From Pelargonium nanum (taxonomy: Eukaryota; Streptophyta; Magnoliopsida; Geraniales; Geraniaceae): DNA of 64,000 bases. Position 1 is the stretch's first letter. The number at the start of each line of letters is the position of its first letter. The notes under the pieces are model-generated. The model worked only from the letters and a program-made list of their open reading frames with translations, did not search any database and had not been told where the DNA came from. Both the position numbers and the translations under genes were made by a program. Positions 1-13,300 of this stretch are shown piece by piece. Location of the stretch: positions 62,001 to 126,000 of the forward strand of contig JAYMTF010000001.1 in the NCBI GenBank assembly GCA_036897485.1. The letters run 5' to 3'.

Positions 1-1224
1 AGATTGTAAAAGACATTCACCATCTTTAGCGTGCTCATCAAAGTATGCATAGTGGCCTACGTGAACGTCAAAGTCTATAGTTTCATGATAAGGTGACTTG
101 TTAGCGAAGCAGAAGCGATACAGCCCTTTCTTACTGACCACAAACTCATGTTTCTCACTGGTCCTGTCGCGAAACTCATGAACTTGTTCACCAGATGGCC
201 CCTTTATCTGATATTTCAACACAGCAACACAATCCACAATATGATTGAGCCAAAGAAGAAATCAACGAAATTCAAACCTAACTTGCACACAAATTCAGCA
301 CATAGCCCGATCCACATCTTCTCATACAAGTAACTTACCCATTCAACATGCAAATATAATCATTATGATCTGGAGCCAAAAGAGTATATACAATCAATCA
401 AGCTTGTCTTTAACAATTTCAATTGCAAATTCTTACAACACTCTCACGAGACCCCAAAACTAATTTTTGAGAACTAAAAATACGCCAATGCAGTCCATAT
501 CTGCATGATCACTAAAAATACCACCTAAAAAAAGCATCCGCTTTACCATATATTGATCCCAAAATCCAGGTGAAGGCAAGAACAACTCAATAAAATAAAA
601 TTCATAACCAAACATCTCCCACAAGTCATCAAATATATTCCTTGGTATCAAACCTTCTCCTTCACACAAATCCTTATGAAAACAAATGGCATAACAACTC
701 GGCTCCCAGTAGTCTATTTTGTTGTTATTATAATTCAAATTTTCTATTCCATGAAGAGCAAATAAACAAACTGTTTCGTCAATCAACAACAACCATTAAT
801 AGAAAGAATAAACAAAACTTGAACAAGAAAGCTGCAAATATAATATATATGTCCAAAATCAACACAAAAGGTTCAAACATTGTGAATTCATCAGCACAAA
901 TTTAATATTTTGCAATAGAAAAACTAAACTTTGAACATGTAACCAACCAAATTCATTAAAAATAATGATAATAACACATAGATCAATAACAAACAAATAA
1001 AGGACGAGCAAATATACCACAAGATCAACACCCTCGTCTCCGTAATGCCACGGCGCATCGGCCTTAATAACAACGAAAGAAATATGGACCGTGTCGCCTT
1101 CGTATTCAACATTATGAGAGAAACATTCTACTCTGTCTATCACAAATCTTATCCCATCCGATCCTTGCAAGCTCAACAAAATCCCCAAAATTGTTACACC
1201 CACCACCAATTTCAAAGAACCCAT
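1..1224 (-). CDS. Transmembrane emp24 domain protein, p24 beta type (partial)
   Basis: p24 proteins are type I membrane cargo receptors of COPI/COPII vesicles between ER and Golgi. Exon 1 (1018-1224) encodes a hydrophobic signal peptide and the start of the lumenal GOLD domain, including IRFVIDRVECFSHNVEYEGD. Exon 2 (1-207, running off the left edge) continues with KGPSGEQVHEFRD, a FCFANKSPYHETIDFDVHVG stretch and HYAYFDEHAKDGE. The coiled coil, membrane span and KKxx-type tail lie outside the window. The ATG at 1224 is preferred because a 5' UTR intron (donor after 1396, acceptor just before 1230) removes the sequence upstream of it. The strongest resemblance I recall is to Arabidopsis p24beta2 (At3g07680). 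Intron 1 (208-1017) is AT-rich with nothing recognisable in it. No damage is visible in the part present. Confidence 0.88.
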
Positions 1225-2613
1225 CTCCACCTGCCACACCCAAATGTGAACAATACGACAGCTAAATCAAAATAATAAATCGATTTAAGAAATGCCCATT
1301 ACATTAATTGAAGAAAAGGATTGCATTTTGACCCGTTCATGCATCAGATTGTTCGTGAGAAAACGAAAATGGTGAGAGGATTAGTAGATTTTTACCTGGA
1401 TTCGAGAATTTTGAGGAAAATGGTTTTGAATGGACTCTGAACCGCTTACTGGGTTTTCTTATGTCAAGAAACGATTTTTTTGGCATCTTTTTAGTACTCT
1501 GATTCTTCTTTCGATCTGACAGGGACAAACAACTTTGTGAACGACTGTTTGTCTATTAACTGGAATGTGAAAACACACTCCTCAATTTCGGAACTTTTTC
1601 TTTGGTTTGTGGTGGGAAAGTTGGCTACTTCAAAATTTGGGGTGAGAAAGTTAGCTACTTTTTTCTTCTTCTCTTTTAAGGACTTTTTTTATTATAAACA
1701 AATGGAGTATATTAGAAATAAAAAGAAAGTTAACCTTGCTGTTTTCAGAATGGACTAAACTTTGCTCGCAAGTAGTGAGGAATACGATTTTTATTTATTT
1801 ATAACAAGTGTTTAAGTTAATTTGATTTCTACCTTCATACTAACTCCTCGCAATGTTTACGCGTGACGATCTGTTGCTTGCAAATTGAGTCTTCGTCGCT
1901 CAAGAATTCACAAACAAGTGTTTATTCTTTAAATGTTTTACGCAATATTTTGTATTGAAGATTGTATTGAAAATACTTAGCAACTGTTCCCATAATCAAA
2001 TGACTCTCATTCTCTTAGAATTGTTTATAGAATAATTATAAACAATAAAAAGTGACAATAATTGAATTTGCATAATTGTTTTCTCAGTTTGGAGTACTAT
2101 ACTAGTATACTCAATGATGTTTGTTACAAAGTACCAATGTGTTCTTTTTTAAATCATTAAATGTTCATTAGACTGTCAAACAACATTCCCAATTATCAAA
2201 GGCTCACCCTTCTTGGGCATCCCTAATGGCTCATAAAAATGATGCAAACTTGGTAATATTTACACCAAGTTACCTAAGTTACTAAACCAAGTAAACAAAT
2301 GGCTTTACAGCCTTGTCGTAGATAGCTTCTTTGAAGTTTTTTAGAGTGAGAATGTAATCAAACATAAGCATACCTGTAACTGTTGGATAAGTAGCTCTTT
2401 TCAAAATTTCAACTCCTCCGTATAATAATTAAGGAATAATAAGTAAAATTCAAATGCCGCTCCGAAGCAATGATTTTACAATTTTATTGTTTATTAAAAG
2501 GTAATAACTAAAATCAAAAACTACATACAGCCAAGGATGCAACAGTTGCATGATTGATGAAAACTTGGAAGTAAACCTGTGGTTGAACCAATTTCACTCT
2601 ATTTGATACGAAC
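1225..2613. other. Spacer: p24 5' UTR and promoter, IGPS 3' flank
   Basis: The p24 5' UTR has an intron at about 1231-1395 on the minus strand, and a short untranslated exon above 1396. The rest is AT-rich and must hold the p24 promoter and the 3' UTR of the next minus-strand gene. I see no other gene or clear repeat. Confidence 0.6.
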
Positions 2614-5600
2614 TCATGCAGATATATTTTTGCCGAAAAGTCCAGCTATTCCTTGCCCAGGATCACTTTGCTTCACAATTGACTCCCCAACCAAAACCTG
2701 CACCCAAACAAATCGTGTAAGTACATCTGCAGCTTTGTAATTTCATCTATTCTATTGCCTTTGCTCATGTGCTAGCAATTCAGGGGACTGAAAGTTGCAT
2801 GGCATAGTATATTTGATGCATAAATGTATAATTTTACCTATGTCTACATTATATATATTAGCTCAGAGAACATGTTTTTAATTCGGTGGTGCTCTTTGTT
2901 AGGGTAAATACGTAAAGCACTCATAATTATTATTTTTTTTTATATTTTTTTTAGGGGAAAGCACTCATAACTTAGCCAAGTGAATTTTAAATTCGCTGAG
3001 CTTACCGCTTTAACACCAGCATCTTGTACATATGCAATATCATCAGGGGTGAACAGTCCAGATTCACCAACCACCTGAAGAGTTCAAAATTGAAAAGAAA
3101 AAGATGAGAAGTAAACAAAGGTCAAAGCTTGTCCAAGAAAGAAAAAGCTCACATCTCCTTTGAGCATGGACAATAAACATGAATGAGAATTACACGTCTT
3201 ACTGAAGAGTCAAAAATGCAAATAAGGACACTCACAATTATGCCTTTTTCACGGATTCTCTGGCCGCGCTCTCCTTCCAGAAGCTTCTTTGTGTTACTGA
3301 TATCAACTTCAAATGTTTCTGTATAGAATAAAAAAAAATCAAATGACCGAGATAAAAGGACAAAGTATGCATGCAAGCATTTTGCATCTTCCCCTTCCTA
3401 TAGCAGTATACAATACCTAAAGTCATTACAACAATGTCTATTGTGAAGCCAAGCAGATCAAATAACTGATCCACTCAGAAGAAGGATGATTAAAGTATTA
3501 GAAAACCAACTATAAGCTAGTGTCTGAGCAGATAGTCTTATATAATGAGGTCACGCACAGAAAGAATAAATATGTATGTCTTATGTAATGAGATCACAGA
3601 AAGATAAATGAGTATGTCTTAATTTGTATAGGAACAATAACAACCATAGTAGTACTAAAGTGGGAGCGTACATGAAACTATAAGAGGACAAGTGGAATTA
3701 AATGAAAAAAGTAATTATATATAGGAAATAAAGCTTTACCTAGGCTACGATTGTTGATGCCAATAAGTTCAATCCCCTCTATTCCAAGAACACGATCAAT
3801 TTCTCTCTCATCGTGAACCTAGAAAGATCATCACACCACAAGTACATATGATAATGAAAACAAACTCCATAACTTCTACTTCCATTCATTTTGAAAGAAT
3901 AAAAAAAATTGAACCAGACCAAGGGTCAAAAGAACATAGAAAAGAACAGATAAATTAATTAAAAACCGCTTGAATACTGTTCTGACATAGTATAAAGCTA
4001 AAACAAAATAATGCATTCACAAAAGCTGACTATCTACAATTTGAAGATCACATGATAACTCTTCTGACATAGGTATAACAATATAAATAGTTATGATGAG
4101 CGGTTTTGGCAACTATAGAAAAGGATCAAGGAAGATGCTTCCAGAAGAATGAGCTAAAGTTTCCATATACAAGAATGGTAAGTAAGCAAGAAATTGTCAT
4201 ACAAAATTTTATATTGTTTCAGCAAATGTGTTATATCTTATATGGAAGGAGCAAGTGATCAAAGACTCGTAATTACAACAGTAATTGTAGAATGCATACA
4301 TATAACTGTAAAGAAAGATGCAAAGTTCAAACCTCAACTAGAGCTGCCAAACCAAGCATCTTACAGATCTTAGTCATGTATTCGAGATCCAGATCAGGCA
4401 AAACAGCAGCAATTAAAAGAACTGCATCCGCGCCTTTAGTTCGAGCATAGTAGATTTGCCATACATCAACTATGAATTCTTTGCACAAGAGAGGGCACTG
4501 TGTAATTTTCAAGTGTTAGGGATAATTTTTAATGATTGGATTACATACAATGGCTTCCACTATTAAAAAATCAATATTATTATGGTCTAAATTTACATTA
4601 TATGTAACAGCAGTGTCACAGGGCAGACCTTTACTCCAGCATTCCTTACTGCTTCGAGATTCTCAAAGCTTCCCTTTATTAAGAACAAAGATAATCAAGT
4701 CAAATAAAGTTGCAACCACGCATGATAATGTCTATATCCAAGAATTGCCCAACATAAATTAACAAAGGGCAGTACAATACAATTTATGGGACTGTCTATG
4801 AAGTGTTTACCTGAAAGTACTTCTGGTCAGTCAAAACACTGAGACATGCTGCTCCACCTTTCTCGTAAGCTCGGGCAATTTCAACCTATCATGAAAAACT
4901 TTCAACAACCAAGCAAAATGGAAAACCAAACATCTAGGTTTTCTGGCTCAATCCCCTTAAAGGACTTATCAGTCCAAGAGATGGTTGAACAATGTTCTAA
5001 AATATCTCCTCGTACAAGGTTTTTTTTTTTAATTCTCAGGAAGTGACATATTTCAGAAACAACAGTTTGTAAACTTAGATGTTGATATCAATTTTCTCCA
5101 ACACTAAACATTAGATACTAGCTCAGAACCCAGTCTTTCATGATGAGTATGAAGCGAGAGTAAGCTCCAAATGACAAAATAATAACTTGCAATTACTTGC
5201 TCGTGGGGAGGGGTGGAAACTCAGTAGGAATACCATGTAAGCAGATATATTTTAGTCCTATAATATCTTCCACCAAACAAGCAAGACTTCAGCAAAACAT
5301 AAAGAAGGGCATGAATACCAATATTCATGACATTTCGGCTTGCTGTGGGATGTGTAAACTAATACAAAGACAACAGTATGCTCTTAACCCAATGTCAGTA
5401 TAGATAGAACCTTAATTGAAGACTAAATTATGCAGACTCACAGGATCAAAATCCTCTCTCAAAACACCTCTGCTTGGAGATGCCTTTTTCACCTCAGCAA
5501 TCAACCCAGGCAATCCAGTTCGTAGATGGGCTGCCTTAAGAGCTCCAACGAAATCCCTGGTAGGAGGCATACTCTCAATACCCTTCCTTACCAATGCAAG

Positions 5601-6721
5601 AGGCTTTTTTTCCTTCAACTGGAAAACCACAATGATTAGCACTACAAGCAAATGCCCGGAACAGAACTATAATTCTTAGTAAAGAAATCAGCAGATACAT
5701 TATAATGCAGGTCAAAGAACCAACCTGAGCGACTTCTGCATCTTTATTCCATACTATTTCTTCCAAAATATTACGAGGGGTATTTCCCTCATTTTCAGAC
5801 CGGAACTCAAAAGGTCCCACATAATTCAAAGGAGGGCCAGTTGGTGGTTTTCTCCTGATTCTTATCCCCTGGCTGGCAGCAACTTCATTCTGAAACATCT
5901 CAACTTCCCATTCCTTGATCTTGAGAACATTTTCATCAGATCCCCTCGATACAGAAATTGTAGCCGGTCCATCATTGGTCTCAGACTATATAAAAAAAGT
6001 GTTAAAACCGCAGAAAAGAGTACATCCAGTAAACCAGTTAATTGCTCCCTTCAGAAAATTACAATCTGTGAATCTAAAAATTACTTTTTGACATTCAAAT
6101 ATTGATTAATCCAGTCAATCCCAAAAGTACACAGGTGAAGTACAACTCCATTTATCACCCACCATCCCTCTCTTTTGTTTCTTTTACTTCTTTAGGAAAA
6201 ATGATTCCAATAACAGATTATATTGGGTCAAGCAAAAGGAATTTTTGAAACATTGTGCAACTAGCAACAATACTCAATTCAGTCATGATTGTTTTAGAAA
6301 AAAATATAAATTCAAGTTTAACCCAGCTAAATGTTAAAAAGTCGCTAATATCACTCCTGTTCAATAACAATAATAATAATGTAATTGAGTGACGAATCAC
6401 TCAACCTATCAACATCAGCCTCAGGAGTCAGACGATCCATAAACTAAGTTCCAAAAAAAATGGCAACAAATAAAGCAAAATGGAAAACTAAGCAAATCAA
6501 ACATGCAGTGGGCTCCAAAAACCCCAGAGCCATTGGAGAACCCATGTCAAGCATCAAAATGGAAAATAAAAAAATTGGGGATGGAAGAGAAGGAGAAAGA
6601 CCTGTTGAGCTCGAATGGGAGCAAAGGAGTTTCTGGTTGAGAATTTGAGTCCGTAGCTGAGGGACGGTAGAGCCCGAAACGAAACCCTAGGTACTGCTCT
6701 CATGGACGCCAATCCCTCCAT
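2614..6721 (-). CDS. IGPS: Indole-3-glycerol phosphate synthase, plastid
   Basis: Catalyses ring closure of carboxyphenylamino-deoxyribulose phosphate to indole-3-glycerol phosphate in tryptophan synthesis, in plastids. Ten exons, minus strand: 6602-6721, 5725-5985, 5442-5618, 4811-4885, 4629-4673, 4333-4497, 3740-3818, 3236-3318, 3006-3074 and 2614-2697. All have GT-AG borders and phases that close to 385 residues, normal for plant IGPS. Exon 1 (40 residues, Ser/Arg rich) looks like a transit peptide. The TIM-barrel enzyme follows, with [12 protein letters not shown] (substrate-binding Lys), [41 protein letters not shown] and [13 protein letters not shown]. The C-terminus is GLFGKNISA. The gene looks intact. 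It is a single-domain enzyme, unlike the bacterial and fungal fusions. It is transcribed away from the VIH gene. Confidence 0.96.
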
Positions 6722-6810
6722 TGTGAGATCAAGAAGAAAGTGTGATTTCGGAGAACGGTGAATTAAGTTTAGACAATTTCAATTCGCAATGTTGACCCTC
6801 CTTCATTCAC

Positions 6811-6816
6811 TATATA
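6811..6816 (-). promoter_or_regulatory. Candidate TATA box of IGPS
   Basis: TATATA on the minus strand about 90 bp upstream of the IGPS start codon, a plausible distance for a plant core promoter with a short leader. Assigned by position and sequence only. Confidence 0.4.
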
Positions 6817-7478
6817 TCTGAATATCTGATTCTGATTCTGATTCTGAGGTTTCCTGATGTATGAGAAAGCGATTGATTAGTCACTTATATTTTGTACATG
6901 TGGGGCCTACATTTCGTTTTTCCTATTTTACACGTGGATTTCGTTTTTTTTTTTTTGGGTCTCTTGTCCAGGATGGATGGCATGGTGCCATGGTATACAT
7001 GGAATGGAATGGACGAGAGAGAAAAATCATTATTAGAGCAGTGTACAATGAAGGTTACTCACAAAACTATAAAACTGGATACTTAACGCCTAACGGTTAG
7101 CTTTTAGATATGGTCGACCGAATTCTGATTTCAATATCTGACTCAGATTCGAGTTGTACATACAAAATATACATGTTTATTTGTTTTAACTTGATTTTTT
7201 TTTAAAAGAAATGTATGACTCAAATCCGACTCAAATAATGGTTCGATCTATTTTATGTGACATGCAACTTTTTAAGTTATATTATGAGTTTGAGTACGAA
7301 TTGCCTACTATAATTAAACATGTTAATATAGCATTAAATGTTTGAAACATTTCTGCAACTGCCTCTTGTTTGTTATGTGATGCATAATTATGGCAGTCTA
7401 ACCCTAAGCCGCCCAAGCACTTGGCTACTCAAATGTTTTCAACGAGCCTTACATGCATATTGTTAAGTTTTAGTCAAA

Positions 7479-7805
7479 CACTACAAGAAAATAGGCTTCA
7501 GGAGACGGCCAAACAGAAGTTGTCTCCTATGTCAAAGTATGTAAGACAACCCATTAGGCCGTCTCTTATGTGAGATTATAGGAGACAGATTATGATAGAT
7601 TAGGCTTTAGCCGGTCACCTTAGTATATAAAATAGGATACGACTTTCTTCCCGTCGCCTATAATAGATTATAGGAGACTGAAAATCAACTTGTCACCAAA
7701 AATTACTTACAGGCAACAAAATTTTCGGTGACCGTCTTTTTAGGAGACAGATTTTTCATAGGAGACGACTTTTGGCCGTCTCCTAAATAAGAATTTATTG
7801 TAGTG
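7479..7805. mobile_element. CACTA-type MITE, 327 bp
   Basis: A short non-autonomous DNA element. It begins CACTACAAGAAAAT and ends in the inverse, reading CACTACAATAAATT from the other side. It is flanked by a 3 bp AAA direct repeat at 7476-7478 and 7806-7808, the duplication size typical of CACTA (En/Spm) transposons. The interior is built from repeats of GGAGAC and its complement GTCTCC in both orientations, like subterminal transposase-binding motifs. It has no coding capacity. Confidence 0.8.
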
Positions 7806-10086
7806 AAACTCAAAAGTTTAATATGTACCGTGTGATCCTCTTTGAAAATTCTAGTTGTCATCTCTAGTTTCTCATCAAAAAAACACCGTCGATATTTTTT
7901 GGTTGGTGGTAGTTCAAGCGTTTTTGCTCGTATTATTATTGTTGAAGTGAAGATGGAGTGATGGAACGAGAGCTTGTATTGATCAAGTAAATGTGATTAC
8001 AATATACAGAAACACTATACAGTATACTATATACTCTATTCTCAATACACAAACTATAATACTCTATATAGTATATATAGTGGAAGAGGGCTCAACAGAG
8101 ATAAGGGGGAAGGGGTAGTATAAGGTGGATGAGAGTGTAGTAAATAGGTGTTCGGAGAGACAGAGAGTAAATATTTTTAATAATTATTATTGAGTAAACA
8201 CAAATTAGCAGATTCGACTTGATTTGTTTTGTTCTATCGTTGGTTTCATCATCACTACTGCCTTCTTTCATTTGATCAACTTGCATACGGTCTATTATCA
8301 TCTTCGCTTTCATTATTGACTAGTTTGTGAGAGTATGTTTACTTCGGGTCTGAGACTTTGATGTGCTTCAAGTCATATAAACCGTGAAAATCGAGGGGAG
8401 GCTACAAATCAGTGCCTTCAGTTTTGTTTTTTTTGAGTATTTGTTTTGAATCTTACTTAACAACTTGCTAGTATAAAATTTTATTTTGTTAATATGTCTG
8501 CGAATCAGATTCGACTAGATCGCGTACTATTTCATTTTAGATGAATCACTTCCATCTTCCTCTTTGTCTGCCAAATTTTTCTTGGCTTCAAGCAATCATT
8601 GGATGCACAATTGTCACATCTTTTATGCAATTTGAGAGTATATATTCAACATCATTTGAGTTACATGCTACCCAAGTGAATGCATAGATTCAGTGTGTAT
8701 TGCTATAATTTTTTTTAAATGGTGTGTATTGTTATAATTTATTTATAAGAAGATAATAAAATGGAAAACAAGTTATACCCAATATAAAATGATAATTGTT
8801 GTACACAATGATATATGAATAAAAACATTTTTTTCTTTCTCGAAATCTCAATTTTCTGATTTTGTTCTTGCTCAGTGACATATTCTAACTGATTATTAAT
8901 ATTCTCTTGGTCTCAATCAAATAATTATATACTATTAATTAAGATGAGGAGAATTCTAATGAATAATAGTTAGAAATTGATTTTTCTCTGTATCCAACCA
9001 AAACCTTATTATATGCTAACACAAAATTAGTCAGAGCCACAAGTCAACAGACCTCTAGTATTGCTTACCTAACTTTTTATAAAGAAATCATATAAACATT
9101 CCTGGACTTGGGTCAGATGATCTTCCTCCGTGGGCCCTCTGACCAAATATACTCATCTATTGCGCAACGTTGTCGTTTTTTTCCCTATTTTATGACCAAC
9201 TTGGCAGCGAATCCATATTTTTTAGGTTCCTTCAGGATCAAATAGAATACAAATTGATTGTGAAAAAGCTTGGACCATACCCTTAATTCCAAGCAGGACA
9301 TTCACATATAATGGATAACAAGTGGTGTTGGGTCCAATACATAATTCCAAACACTCATGAACTAACCCTTTATTTGTAGCTTAAAGTTAATATTATAGGT
9401 ACAGCACAAAATGTTTTTTACTTTTATTTGAGCTGCAACACAGAATTAATTAAGAATCTAGTCACCAATTAGGCTATCATCCAACTGCTACAGCTGATAC
9501 TTTATAAAATAAAATAAGTATAGCAACACACCCACTTCTAAAAAGCTAAAGGCCCTGTTTGGTAACATTTCTCGCATTAAAAACAGAAGATTTAAACTTG
9601 AGGCCTCAAAGAGGAATCCAAATCGCTTAAACCATTTAGTCAAACTTGCATTGGTTACAAAATTTTGACATTTTTAATATAAATATTGATTTAGAACTTC
9701 GAATTTGCTTTTACTCTAGGACACAAGAACACTTTTGTTGATTTTTATAATTTTTAAAAGTTAATTTACAAATGCTTTTAGTTTTTAAGTAGTGATATAT
9801 CAAAGAAGCTCTAAAGCTGGAGCTAAACGTGCGATTCGTTGCATTGCAAAAGAAAAAGCTATCCACCTTTTCCTTTCCACGGCAACAAATAAGTACACAT
9901 ATGCATATTCCAGAATCCTAAAGCGCTTCCTTATCTATCCTATCCAAACACGCCCTTCCCAAAAGCACTTCACGTCATTATTTTAAATTACCTTTTCCAC
10001 TGCCACTGGTTGGTTTGTTATGATCCTCTTCGTTTTTTTCCCTCACCACCTCGTGACTGAGTCTCTAGCGAGTCGCCGCCCGAGTT

Positions 10087-10132
10087 CACGTGCCTCCCTT
10101 TTCTCATCCTAGATCTCCTCCACGTATATATA
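10087..10132 (+). promoter_or_regulatory. VIH core promoter: G-box and TATA box
   Basis: A palindromic G-box CACGTG lies at 10087-10092 and a TATATATA run at 10125-10132. Transcription would start near 10155-10165, giving a leader of about 230 nt that is CT-rich, before the ATG at 10393. G-boxes bind bZIP and bHLH factors. Control by them here is inference. Confidence 0.5.
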
Positions 10133-10392
10133 CAGCACAGGTGTTCGCTGCTCCGCTCTTCAGGGTTCTGATACGTGTGCGTCTCCGCTAGGTAGGTGCA
10201 TGTGTGGTTGGTTGTTGCGAGATTATCAGATATTCAGATATTGAGAGAGTAGTGTCACTGTCATCCACTGACTACTCTGTTTTCTGCTGCGGCTCTGAGC
10301 GACCTCTGCTCACCATTTTCGTGTCCGGCGAATCTCTGCTTGGAGTATATTTTTAGGTTTTTGGTGCGAGACAGAGACAGAAAGTTGTGGAG

Positions 10393-13300
10393 ATGGAGGA
10401 AAGTGGTGGTGGAGTTGGGAGGAAGATAAAGATTGGGGTCTGCGTGATGGAAAAGAAGGTGAAATGTGGCCCCGAGGTTCTCTTCTTTTGCTTAATTTAC
10501 GTATCCGTCCGCAAACAGAGCCAGGAAATACGAATCCTAGAAGTGTAGATTACGTGTTTTTTTTGGTGTGTGAGTTCACCTTTTATTTTTCTTTGATTTC
10601 GACTCATATGGTTAGTGTTTTTTTCTTCTTCGGTGTACTTGTGTTTGCAGGTCTTTTCGGCTCCGATGGGGCAGATTCTCGAGAGGCTGCAGGCTTTTGG
10701 TGAATTTGAGGTAATTTATTTTTGGATCGAACTGATTTTCAAGTGTTTTTGGCGATTCCGGTATGGTCATTGTTGTTTCATGAACTGATTTTCATATATA
10801 TATTTAGTGTTCGACACAACTAAATGAGTAACAGAGTAACACATCAAACCCCACACTCCATTGTTTCATATTTGTGAAATAGTGTGACTGCTGAGCGGTA
10901 TCATGGGATAATTGTTAACCAATATGATTTTCCCCAAATTTTGTTGTTGAATTCTCTGGAGAGTGGAGGTTCATTGTGGAAGTGTTTTAGTTTGTTTGTA
11001 CTTATAATGTATTGGCTTCTGTATGTTGTTATAGATTATACATTTTGGAGACAAGGTTATTCTTGAAGAGCCAATTGAGAGGTACATAGTTGCATGATGA
11101 GCTGAATCATGCTTTGTAATATTGGTAGTACTGTCTTCTATTTTGATCATTGTTATACAAGACATATGCTTTGTTTTCATGATATTTTCTTGTTATGAAC
11201 TTTGTATTGATGGTTGCTCACGAATATCCACCAGAGATGCACATTGTCCAGTGATTAGCTGAATTTTGTTGTATGACTGTTATATTGTTTTTTTTTTTGA
11301 AGTTTTACGAGAGATTTCTGCCCCCTTTTTAGGATATTTGATTGTTATGCATATTTTATCAGTGCATTACTCTAGATTATCACATAGGTTGGCCTGGTGG
11401 CGTCCCTTACATCGATGCCATTAAATAGAGAAAATGTGAACTTTGTTAAAGTAAAAATCCAGACTTTTGTTTGTCTTCTGTGAGATTCAGTATTAGAGGT
11501 CAACTTATTAAGCAAACAGGACCTGACTAAGAATGGGTGTTTTTTTAAGTGGTAAATTTGAATTTGTAGACTCTGTAAGTTTGGTTTTGTAACTATGCCT
11601 GGTTTTATGCGGATTAAATTCAAAGCTGACAGAAGAAAAAACTAATCTTGTTATGTTCAAGCATGTTAGACAGGTCGCCTAGAAGTGACATGAAAACTTG
11701 CCAGCATTGACATGTGTGTCTATGTGGGCCCAATGCTGTTTGTGTAAACTTTATTGATGTGAAACTGTTTAATTTAAACATCATATTGTTTGCCTCCCCC
11801 TTTTATAAAGTGTCTTTGGCAATAATAATGGAGTTGGTCTATGTCAGAAGAATAAATGTTGCAATGGTTACTTTTTCAGATGGCCAATATGCGATTGCCT
11901 GATAGCTTTCTATTCCACTGGTTATCCACTTGAAAAGGCCGAGGCATATGCTGCCTTAAGGAAGTAAGTTTTGCTTATTGGTTATGTGCCAAATTTAATT
12001 TCTCCATGCAATTGTGAATTGTGATTGCTATAGATTGGTCATGCATAGTCATAAGAGACGCGCAATGTTATCATACAGTAAAAAGTGAGATGCCGAGCTA
12101 AACCTGTGGTGCTCATTTTCAGTGGAATTGCTAATAGATATATTGGTAAAAGAAGTGTCTGCATAGCATGTCCATCCGTCATATCATACGGAAAATGAAA
12201 TTGCTCAATCAGAAGAGTGGGCAGCGACTTATTTTTATTATGTAAATTGGATTGGAGGAAAATATACTGAATAAAATTTACAAATTTAACCTGATCAATT
12301 TATATGAAGTGTAATTAGCAGATTCTGGAGAGGCAAAATCTCAAATCTGCATCATGTTTAAAGCCATAATAAGAGCTGTGAGATAATGACTTTCTAAGGG
12401 TAGTAGGGGTTGTATACATAATCTTCTCGAATTTGTCAGCAGATAAGGCCCTAAGTGTCTGAAATCTTGCTGTATTATGATTCTTTGCCAGTTCACAATG
12501 ATATCAGTAGCAGTGCTAATACACTGACCTCAATGTAATTACCAAAGCCACAGATTACTCTGTTATGCATTGCCGCTACCCCAAAACCAGTATTAGCATC
12601 AACCTTTCTCACTTCTATGCAATCATCACAACTGGCACTACTTTCACTATCATGACTATGAATGCTGCCATTGTATAAATCCTCCATCTCCGCCACCATC
12701 GTTGTAATGCTAACCCTTTAACCTGCCTTTACCATCTTCCAGTTATCAAAGGGCTTCACAAAATGATGCCTTATTTGTATATAACATTTTGGCGGGCCGA
12801 TTATTCTTAGATAGCGTTCATAAAATTTAGTTTTTAGCTTAATTAAAATAGTTTCAAATCACTTTCTCATCATTTCAATTATTCAAAACCTTAAGGAGTT
12901 GAAATAACACCTCCACATGTTATTTCAATTCCTCAAAATTTGGAACTATGTAACTCATTTGAGGAAAAAGGGTATTTTTTCAATGTCAAATATGTTCTCT
13001 TGAAAAAGTTAAATGAACGCAATAATTGTAATTTAAAAATACCCACTATGGCCTATTTTCCTTGGATTTCAATTCAAAACTGGTACACAAGCGCACCCTT
13101 AATGTTATGCTTCCTGTAAGAATAGCTCTTTACATATCAAATTGATTATGATTTGTATTTTAGGCCATTCCTAGTGAACGAGTTGGAGCCTCAACATCTT
13201 CTTCACGACCGAAGGAAGGTATATGAGGTATATATTCCAAACTAACATACTTTTAGGAAGCTTTTAGTTCAGTTGGTTGGCACTTCTCATTTTTTCAGAA

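Larger units (their letters stand above)
6722..10392. other. Divergent spacer between IGPS and VIH
   Basis: About 3.7 kb separating two divergently transcribed genes. It holds the IGPS promoter at the left, a CACTA-type MITE at 7479-7805, AT-rich filler with TATA-like dinucleotide runs near 8030-8090, and the VIH promoter and 5' leader at the right. No coding sequence is recognisable. Confidence 0.6.

Noticed and set aside
1225-1239. Upstream in-frame extension of the p24 protein
   Set aside because: It would start at a GTG and overlaps the acceptor of a 5' UTR intron. The signal peptide begins at the ATG at 1224.
9551-9955. Possible MITE with GGCCCTGTTTGG and CCAAACACGCCC ends
   Set aside because: Only about 12 bp of imperfect inverted ends match, and I see no target duplication.
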